Shown: positions 58,103 through 64,000 of the stretch, piece by piece
Layout of the letters: every line of letters starts with the position of its first letter
Position numbering within the stretch: the first letter of the stretch is position 1
DNA from: Sneathiella chinensis
GTDB taxonomy: Bacteria; Pseudomonadota; Alphaproteobacteria; Sneathiellales; Sneathiellaceae
Assembly: GCF_012720115.1 (NCBI RefSeq)
Contig: NZ_VNWN01000002.1
Span: 434,001 to 498,000 of the forward strand
Reading direction: 5' to 3'
DNA length: 64,000 nucleotides
Translations under genes and position numbers: made by a program
Notes under the pieces: model-generated
What the model saw: the letters and a program-made list of their open reading frames with translations, nothing else
Database searches by the model: none
Told to the model about the DNA's origin: nothing

Positions 58103-59347
58103 ATGAAAACGAAATCAGTGATTGCGGTTGTCCTGAAAGGCTATCCCCGCCTGTCGGAAACATTCATTGCCCAGGAATTGCTGGCGCTTGAGAAGCGGGG
58201 GCACCGTCTGCAACTGGTGTCGCTGCGACATCCGACGGATACGACAACCCACCCTGTCCATGACGAGATTACGGCCCCGGTCAATTACCTGCCGGAATAT
58301 CTGTATCAGGAACCCTTGCGGGTCCTGAAGGCGTGGTGGAAAGTGCGCCGCTATCCCGGATATAAAAAGGCCTTTCGCACCTGGAAGCAGGATTTTCGGC
58401 GGGACCGGACCTCCAACCGGGGGCGTCGCTTCGGTCAGGCGCTGGTTCTGGCGGCGGAACTGCCGGAAGAAACGGGGCTTATCTATGCCCATTTCCTGCA
58501 CACACCGGCCTCGGTTGCCCGCTATGCCAGCATGATCCGGGAGGTGCCGTGGACCTGCTCGGCTCATGCCAAGGACATCTGGACCTCACCGGAATGGGAA
58601 TTGTCGGAAAAGCTGGACGATCTGGACTGGCTGGTGACCTGCACCTCGACCAATGTGACGTATCTGAAAGGACTGGCCAGCGACCCGGCGAAGGTTGAGC
58701 TGCTGTATCATGGACTGGATCTCAGCCGGTTTGACCGGCACGTGGAGCGCGTTCACCAGCGGGATGGCAGTGGCCCTGACCAGACGGTTCAGATTTTATC
58801 CGTGGGGCGGGCCGTGGCCAAGAAGGGATATGATGATCTGCTTGTTGCGCTGAGCCGGTTGCCGGACAGCCTGTCCTGGCATTTTACCCATATTGGCGGC
58901 GGGACGCTGCTCGCGGCCCTTCAGAAGCAAGCCGCCGACCTTGGCCTTGCGGAGCGGATCACATGGAGCGGATCGCAACCCCAGCACGCGGTTCTGGACG
59001 CCCTGAAAGGGTCCGATATTTTTGTTCTGGCCAGCCGGATTGCCGAGGATGGTGATCGGGACGGGTTGCCAAATGTGTTAATGGAGGCGCAAAGTCAGGG
59101 GGTTGCCGTGGTGTCCACACGGGTATCGGCGATCCCGGAACTGATTACCAGCGGCGAACAGGGCCTTCTGGTGGAACAAAGGCAACCGGAGCAGTTGTCC
59201 GAAGCACTGGAAACCCTGATCCGTGACCCGGAAATGCGGGATCGGTTCGCCCGGTCCGGCGAGGCCCGTTTGCGGGAACATTTTGACGCGTCAAAGCTGG
59301 TTGTTAAACTGTCTGACAAATTGAAAGAGCATCCATCTGTCAACTAA
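58103..59347 (+). CDS. GT4-type glycosyltransferase
   Basis: This 414-aa GT-B fold glycosyltransferase starts with VIAVVLKGYPRLSETFIAQELLALEKRGH, a start typical of GT4 enzymes of exopolysaccharide operons. The C-terminal half has the donor-binding region VLASRIAEDGDRDGLPNVLMEAQSQGVAVVSTRVSAIPELI with the E-X7-E motif. The sugar is unknown. It is the first gene of the plus-strand operon; the ATG at 58103 fits the family start, while in-frame sequence before it lies in the leader. Confidence 0.88.
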   Translation: MKTKSVIAVVLKGYPRLSETFIAQELLALEKRGHRLQLVSLRHPTDTTTHPVHDEITAPVNYLPEYLYQEPLRVLKAWWKVRRYPGYKKAFRTWKQDFRRDRTSNRGRRFGQALVLAAELPEETGLIYAHFLHTPASVARYASMIREVPWTCSAHAKDIWTSPEWELSEKLDDLDWLVTCTSTNVTYLKGLASDPAKVELLYHGLDLSRFDRHVERVHQRDGSGPDQTVQILSVGRAVAKKGYDDLLVALSRLPDSLSWHFTHIGGGTLLAALQKQAADLGLAERITWSGSQPQHAVLDALKGSDIFVLASRIAEDGDRDGLPNVLMEAQSQGVAVVSTRVSAIPELITSGEQGLLVEQRQPEQLSEALETLIRDPEMRDRFARSGEARLREHFDASKLVVKLSDKLKEHPSVN

Positions 59348-59358
59348 GGGGCGGGTTC

Positions 59359-60495
59359 TTGAAAATTGCCTTCTATGCGCCTTTGAAATCACCGCGGCAT
59401 CCACAGCCGTCCGGGGACAGGCGTGTGGCCCGGTTGATATCTGCCGCGCTGGAGGAGGCCGGCTTTGACGTGGAGCTTGCGTCCGAGCTGCGCACCTTTG
59501 ATCGGCAGGGGGATGGTGCCTTTCAGCAGGCGATACGGGAGAAAAGCCGGATTGAGGCGGAACGCCTGATTGCCCGGTGGTCGGGCGCCGGGGCGGCGGA
59601 CCGACCGGGGGCGTGGTTTACCTATCATCTGTATCACAAGGCACCGGACTGGATTGGCCCGGCGGTGGCGGCCGCCCTTGATATTCCCTATCTGGTGGCG
59701 GAGGCGAGCGACGCCCCGAAACAGGAAAACGGTCCCTGGCATCTGAACTATGAGGCGGCCCGGTCGGCACTTTTGCAGGCCAGCCGGGTGTTCCACATGA
59801 CCCGGCATGACCGGGCCTGTCTTGAGCCGGTGGTGGGGGCGGATGCCGGGAAACTGGTCTTTCTGCCGCCCTTTCTGGGGACGGAAACGGGGGATGAAGG
59901 CGGACCGGACCTGCAACGGGACGGGGTCAAGCCCGCCGCGGGACGCTTTGATCCGGCCCGCAAGACGCTGCTGTCCGTGGCCATGATGCGGCCGGGGGAT
60001 AAAATGGTGTCTTACCAGCAACTGGCGGAAAGCCTGCAGTTGCTTGACCGCACGGACTGGCAAATCCTGATCATCGGGGACGGCGAGAAGGAACAGGAAG
60101 TCCGTACGTTGTTTGAACCCGTTCGGGATCATGTGGTCTGGATCGGCAAGGTGGAACGGAACCTGTCCGCCTGGTACCGGTTGGCCGATCTTTATGTCTG
60201 GCCCGCCCATGGGGAAGCCTATGGCATGGCCTTTCTGGAAGCCCAGCGGCAGGGCCTGCCGGTGGTCGCGGGGGCGATCCGGGGTGTTCCCGATGTGGTG
60301 AAGGGGGGCGAAACCGGCTTGTTGACACCGCCGGGTGATCTGCCGGCCTTTGCCGCGGCGATTTCCCGAATGCTGTCCGATGACGCGCTGCGGACCCGTA
60401 TGGGGCAGGCGGCGCGCCGGTTCGTCCGGGAAGAGCGGACAATCCAACAGGCGGCGTATTTGCTGAAAACAGAAATAACCGAGGTGCTGTCATGA
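59359..60495 (+). CDS. GT4-type glycosyltransferase
   Basis: This 378-aa GT-B glycosyltransferase has an N-terminal half MKIAFYAPLKSPRHPQPSGDRRVARLISAALEEAGF and a donor-binding C-terminal half with VWPAHGEAYGMAFLEAQRQGLPVVAGAIRGVPDVV (E-X7-E-type). The N-terminal half is unlike that of the first glycosyltransferase, so the two are not recent duplicates. The start is a TTG (59359) with GGGGCGGG upstream, 11 bases after the previous stop. The stop overlaps the next gene (ATGA). Confidence 0.83.
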   Translation: MKIAFYAPLKSPRHPQPSGDRRVARLISAALEEAGFDVELASELRTFDRQGDGAFQQAIREKSRIEAERLIARWSGAGAADRPGAWFTYHLYHKAPDWIGPAVAAALDIPYLVAEASDAPKQENGPWHLNYEAARSALLQASRVFHMTRHDRACLEPVVGADAGKLVFLPPFLGTETGDEGGPDLQRDGVKPAAGRFDPARKTLLSVAMMRPGDKMVSYQQLAESLQLLDRTDWQILIIGDGEKEQEVRTLFEPVRDHVVWIGKVERNLSAWYRLADLYVWPAHGEAYGMAFLEAQRQGLPVVAGAIRGVPDVVKGGETGLLTPPGDLPAFAAAISRMLSDDALRTRMGQAARRFVREERTIQQAAYLLKTEITEVLS

Positions 60496-61073
60496 TCCCC
60501 CTGCTTTTGGTGCGGCACGGAAAAACGGCGTGGAACCTGCAGAAAAAACTTCAGGGGCGGCGGGATATTCCCCTGTGCCCGGAGGGGATGCAGGAGTTGT
60601 CGCGGCGCGGCCTCCCCGCCGGTTTCGAGGCTTATAACTGGGTTTCCAGCCCGCTTGTCCGGGCGCAGGAGACAGCGGTTCTGCTGGGGGGACGGGATAT
60701 TCGGGTGGAGCCGACGCTGATTGAAATGGATTGGGGGGACTGGGAAGGCTTTACCATCCCCACCCTTCGGGAGCGCCTTGGCGACGCCATGGAGCAGAAC
60801 GAGGCGCGGGGGCTGGATATGCAACCCACGGGCGGCGAAAGCCCCCGTATGGTGCAGGAACGGTTGCGGCCGTGGCTTGCCGCGCTGGACGCCCCCACCG
60901 TCGCCGTAACCCATAAGGGTGTAATCCGGGCCATTAAATCGCTTGCATATCAATGGGATATGAAGGACAAATTTCCCTTGGAATTTGACTGGAGCGCGGC
61001 TCATCTTTTTGACATTGACGGAAAGGGTGAGGTGCATCCGGTCCGTCTCAATATCAGTCTGGAAAATACATGA
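60492..61073 (+). CDS. Histidine phosphatase family protein
   Basis: This 193-aa enzyme of the phosphoglycerate mutase-like superfamily has the catalytic RHG (residues 8-10), the WNLQKKLQGRRDIPLCPEG segment, and the second active-site His in VTHKGVIR. The metal-independent reaction uses a phosphohistidine. In this operon it may dephosphorylate a sugar or nucleotide-sugar intermediate, which is inference. It overlaps both neighbours by four bases. Confidence 0.88.
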   Translation: MIPLLLVRHGKTAWNLQKKLQGRRDIPLCPEGMQELSRRGLPAGFEAYNWVSSPLVRAQETAVLLGGRDIRVEPTLIEMDWGDWEGFTIPTLRERLGDAMEQNEARGLDMQPTGGESPRMVQERLRPWLAALDAPTVAVTHKGVIRAIKSLAYQWDMKDKFPLEFDWSAAHLFDIDGKGEVHPVRLNISLENT

Positions 61074-62233
61074 CCGAACCAGCCGAGCGCCCCAAAATCC
61101 TGTTTTATGTACAGCATCTGCTGGGCATTGGTCACCTGCGCCGCACGGCCACCCTGTCCCGCACATTGGTACAGGCCGGGTTTGATGTGACGGTGGTGTC
61201 CGGGGGGCACAAGATCGGTGTCGATCTTGGCGGGGCACGCCTTGTCCAGCTTCCGGCCACCCGCGCCACGGACCTGTATTTCAAGCAACTGGTGGACGAG
61301 GAGGGCAACGACATTGATGACGGTTGGCGGGAAAACCGCGCCCGTCTGTTGTTGCAGACATGGCAGGACCTGCAACCGGATGTCCTGATTACCGAACTGT
61401 TTCCGTTCGGTCGCCGCCAGATGCGGTTTGAACTGCTGCCCCTGCTGGATGCGGCGAAGGCGGCTGCGCGGCCGCCGCTGATCATTTCGTCGGTCCGGGA
61501 TATTCTGGTGGCCCAGACCAAGCCGGGACGCAATGATGAAATGCTGGGGCTGGTAGAGCGCTATTTCGATCATGTTCTGGTGCACGGCGATCCCGACCTG
61601 ATTTCACTGGACCGGACCTTCCCCCATACGGAACGGATCCGGGACCGGATCGCCTATACGGGATATGTGGTGGACCAGAGCGGCGTGAAGGGCGGCGATG
61701 ATGCCCCCGGTGCGGGAGAGGTGATTGTTTCAAGCGGCGGCGGGGCTGTCGGGGAGACATTGCTGAAAACCGCCATGGCCGCACGGCACCTGACGGCGGC
61801 TCGGGATCGGGTCTGGCGGGTGATGGTCGGGACAACGGTCGATCAGGCAACGTTTGATGATATCGCCGGGCAGGCCCCGGAAGGTGTGATTGTCGAGCGG
61901 GCGCGCCCCGATTTCACCACCCTGCTGATGAATTGTGCCCTGTCGATCAGTCAGGGCGGTTATAATACGGTCATGGAAATTCTGCATGCCGAGTGTCGGT
62001 CGGTGATTGTTCCCTATGCCGGCGGGCTGGAAACGGAACAGACCCTGCGGGCTGAACTGCTGGCCGCCAAGGGGGTGCTGCATGTGGCCGATGAAACAGG
62101 TTTGACACCTGAAATACTGGCTGCCCGGGTGGATGAGGCGTTGCAGGGCCCACCCACCAGCGCCCGGATTGATGTGGGCGGCGCGGCCCGGACAGTTGAC
62201 CTTCTGAACCACTGGCTGGATAAGCGCCCATGA
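61070..62233 (+). CDS. MurG-like (GT28) glycosyltransferase
   Basis: This 387-aa GT-B protein opens with ILFYVQHLLGIGHLRRTATLSRTLVQAGFDVTVVSGG and has the C-terminal GT28-type donor site: SSGGGAVGETLL and SISQGGYNTVMEIL, with GG-X-N-T as in MurG. In sequence it resembles bacterial proteins annotated as predicted glycosyltransferases next to polysaccharide deacetylases. Acceptor and donor are unknown. Start and stop overlap neighbours by four bases (ATGA). Confidence 0.85.
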   Translation: MTEPAERPKILFYVQHLLGIGHLRRTATLSRTLVQAGFDVTVVSGGHKIGVDLGGARLVQLPATRATDLYFKQLVDEEGNDIDDGWRENRARLLLQTWQDLQPDVLITELFPFGRRQMRFELLPLLDAAKAAARPPLIISSVRDILVAQTKPGRNDEMLGLVERYFDHVLVHGDPDLISLDRTFPHTERIRDRIAYTGYVVDQSGVKGGDDAPGAGEVIVSSGGGAVGETLLKTAMAARHLTAARDRVWRVMVGTTVDQATFDDIAGQAPEGVIVERARPDFTTLLMNCALSISQGGYNTVMEILHAECRSVIVPYAGGLETEQTLRAELLAAKGVLHVADETGLTPEILAARVDEALQGPPTSARIDVGGAARTVDLLNHWLDKRP

Positions 62234-63018
62234 ACTACTGGACCGCCCTTGAGGAAGAACTCAACCGTTGGGAGGAAGAAGGGCGGGTCGCCACCTTCTG
62301 GTGGCGGGATGATGACCTGAACGAGCCGACAGAGGCGCTGGATCGTCTGTTGTCCTTGCGGTCCCATTTCGGCATTCCCCTGACGCTGGCGGTAATCCCG
62401 GACCGGGTGGACCCGGTGCTGGCTGACCTTGTGGACGGGTGCCATGTGGTGCAGCATGGCGTTTTCCATCGGAATTTCGCCGAAGAGGGCGAGAAAAAAT
62501 CTGAATTTCCGCCGTCCCGCGATGATGAGGAGGTGCTGGAGGATATCCTGCAAGGACAGGCCCGCCTCAAGGATGTGTTCGAGGAAGATTTCCTGCCGGT
62601 TTTTGTCCCGCCGTGGAACCGCATTGATGATGCCTATCTGGCGGGGCTGACGCAGCATGGATTTGTCGGCCTGTCCCGGTATAAAAGCCGCCGTTTCCCG
62701 TTGCCGGTCCCCGGTCTGGCCGAGGTGAATACCCATGTTGATCCCATCTTCTGGAAAGGCGATCGGGGGGCTGTGCCGGAACAGGATGTCCTGCGGCTGG
62801 TGACCGAGCATCTGATGGCCCGCCGTCAGGGGCTGGCGGACCCGTGGGAGCCGACCGGCCTTTTGACCCATCATCTTGTCCATAACGAGGATGTCTGGAC
62901 GCTGTGCTTCAAGCTTCTTGATTTTCTGAACGCACGCCGCGCTGTCCGCTGGCTGACCCTGCCGGGAGCCATGGCGCTGATCGATGATTTTCCCGGCGTT
63001 CTTCCCGATAAAGGATAG
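62230..63018 (+). CDS. Polysaccharide deacetylase-like protein
   Basis: This 262-aa protein has an N-terminal helix with FWWRDDDLNEPTEALDRLLSL, whose Asp residues match the catalytic Asp of carbohydrate esterase family 4, and the metal-binding pair in QHGVFHRNF (HxxxH). PPWNRIDDAYLAGL is the later conserved motif. No signal peptide is present, so it would act in the cytosol on a lipid-linked or nucleotide-linked glycan. It is the last gene of the overlapping run; the next gene starts five bases later. Confidence 0.82.
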   Translation: MNYWTALEEELNRWEEEGRVATFWWRDDDLNEPTEALDRLLSLRSHFGIPLTLAVIPDRVDPVLADLVDGCHVVQHGVFHRNFAEEGEKKSEFPPSRDDEEVLEDILQGQARLKDVFEEDFLPVFVPPWNRIDDAYLAGLTQHGFVGLSRYKSRRFPLPVPGLAEVNTHVDPIFWKGDRGAVPEQDVLRLVTEHLMARRQGLADPWEPTGLLTHHLVHNEDVWTLCFKLLDFLNARRAVRWLTLPGAMALIDDFPGVLPDKG

Positions 63019-63023
63019 GATGG

Positions 63024-63593
63024 ATGGCCCTGTCTGAAGCCGGATCACCGCATCCGGAAGAGAAGGTGTTCAGGTATTCTCCGCAAGAAATCCGGAAAGA
63101 ATATATTCGGATGGGCGGCGGAATTATTGCCACATTACTTCCCCTCTTGTTGTTGGGGCCGTCATCTGTCATTCTTTACCTGTTGGGAAGTATGTTCTGC
63201 CTGTTTGTGGTCTATGGAATTCGAACGTTTTTCCGTAGCCGGGCCCGGATCAGGATTACGGCGCAGGCTGTTGTCTGGGACGGGGTGCAGGTCAGATCAT
63301 TGAATTGGGAGGCACTTGAGGCTGTCAGGCTACGCTATTTTTCGACACGCAAAGATGGGGAAAAAGGCTGGTTTGATCTCAGGTTGAGCGGGAATGGCGT
63401 CCGTTTGAAGCTGGAATCCGGGATTGAAGACTTCGATGAACTTGCGGTGATCTGCCTGCGAGCAGCGCGACAGAAGGGGCTGAGCTTTGATCCGGTCACG
63501 GCGCGCAACGCGGCGGCGCTCGGATTTATGGATCACAACGCCGAGGCGGCCTCTGGATCATCAGAAGGTTTTCAGGTGGAAAAGAGTAACTGA
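63024..63593 (+). CDS. Small membrane protein with PH-like domain, function unknown
   Basis: This 189-aa protein has two hydrophobic segments (IIATLLPLLLLGPSSVILYLLGSMFCLFVVYGI, about residues 34-66) and then a soluble domain with alternating strands (ITAQAVVWDGVQVRSLNWEALEAVRL and GWFDLRLSGNGVRLKLE) like the bacterial PH-domain-like membrane proteins. No enzyme motif is visible. Its stop overlaps the next ATG (TGATG), and its start is five bases after the deacetylase stop. Confidence 0.75.
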   Translation: MALSEAGSPHPEEKVFRYSPQEIRKEYIRMGGGIIATLLPLLLLGPSSVILYLLGSMFCLFVVYGIRTFFRSRARIRITAQAVVWDGVQVRSLNWEALEAVRLRYFSTRKDGEKGWFDLRLSGNGVRLKLESGIEDFDELAVICLRAARQKGLSFDPVTARNAAALGFMDHNAEAASGSSEGFQVEKSN

Positions 63594-64000
63594 TGTCAAA
63601 TGTGTTGCTTGTTCGTGATTTGAAGGTCGAGTTTCGGGTCGCTGAAGGAACCGTAAAGGCTGTCGACGGCGTCAGCTTCCGTGTGCCGGAAGGCAAGACG
63701 GTGGCGCTGGTCGGGGAATCCGGCTCGGGCAAGTCGGTGATCAGTCAGGCCATCATGTCCATCCTGCCGCGCACCGCCCATATCACCAAGGGCGAGATCA
63801 TCTTCTTTGATCCCATGAAGCCCGGCAACTTCTACGATATCGCCAAGTTGAAACCGGACAGCCGGGAAATGCGCAGCATTCGGGGCGGGCGGATCACCAT
63901 TATCTTTCAGGAGCCGATGACCTCCCTGTCGCCGTTGCATACCATCGGCAACCAGATTTCCGAAGCCCTGCATCTGCATCACCGCAAGACGAAAGAGGAA
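63593..64000 (+). CDS. Peptide/nickel ABC transporter ATP-binding protein (partial, N-terminal 136 residues)
   Basis: This open reading frame runs off the right edge. It has the Walker A GESGSGKS (about residues 41-48), SVISQAIMSILP and a Q-loop with IFQEPMTSLSPLHTIGNQI, characteristic of DppD/OppD-type ATPases. The ATG at 63593 overlaps the previous stop. Members are usually fused as DppD-DppF or encoded next to permeases; the rest is outside the window. A permease or binding protein would be expected downstream. Confidence 0.9.
   Translation, partial: MSNVLLVRDLKVEFRVAEGTVKAVDGVSFRVPEGKTVALVGESGSGKSVISQAIMSILPRTAHITKGEIIFFDPMKPGNFYDIAKLKPDSREMRSIRGGRITIIFQEPMTSLSPLHTIGNQISEALHLHHRKTKEE

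Overview
The window comes from the chromosome of a GC-rich alphaproteobacterium. The evidence is the Irr-type Fur regulator with an HHH motif, the MucR/Ros zinc-finger regulator, an alphaproteobacterial Fur without its CxxC pair, the fused MaeB malic enzyme, and the long tsaB-rimI-mucR-fur-plsC-miaB-phoH-ybeY-corC-lnt-xre-metK-trmB-rimP-nusA-infB-rbfA-truB-rpsO-pnp block. Gene order and DUF2333 next to trpS suggest Rhodospirillales or a relative, but the genus cannot be told from the sequence alone. I see no rRNA, tRNA, CRISPR array, insertion sequence or prophage, and no gene-free gap above 300 bases.

Layout: (1) 1-6.9 kb holds a partial ABC-2 ATPase, a small zinc-finger protein, polA, an AEC transporter, arfB, a 2-hydroxyacid dehydrogenase and an exported SH3 protein. 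(2) 6.9-10.1 kb is a peroxide/iron module: rubrerythrin, a GlpC-like Fe-S protein, a DUF3501 protein and irr. Two matching 15-bp palindromes lie at the rubrerythrin and irr promoters. (3) 10.2-11.6 kb encodes a nitronate-monooxygenase-like flavoprotein with a C-terminal Cys cluster. (4) 11.7-32.8 kb is one long minus-strand run of translation, RNA, lipid and metal-homeostasis genes. (5) 33.0-35.4 kb (+) carries a D-Ala-D-Ala dipeptidase, an exported polysaccharide deacetylase and an HpcH aldolase. (6) 35.4-47.5 kb (-) carries a Bax-like glucosaminidase, USP, DUF2333, trpS, murJ, glnD, an SDR and mutS. (7) 47.6-50.6 kb (+) has maeB and a GNAT. (8) 50.6-57.9 kb (-) has an AMP-binding ligase, an AmpG-like permease, an alanine-dehydrogenase-like protein, a cyclic-nucleotide-binding protein and a very unusual ABC exporter. 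(9) 58.1-63.0 kb (+) is a compact five-gene glycan operon, followed by a small membrane protein and the start of a peptide ABC ATPase.

The most unusual region is 54.7-63.0 kb. An 884-residue ABC exporter homologue has lost the key residues of Walker A, the signature motif, Walker B and the H-loop, and carries about 300 extra residues built partly from repeats. It sits directly upstream of a stand-alone cNMP sensor and is divergent from an operon of two GT4-like glycosyltransferases, a histidine phosphatase, a MurG-like glycosyltransferase and a deacetylase-like protein. I infer a cyclic-nucleotide-linked envelope or glycan system that I cannot match to a named pathway.
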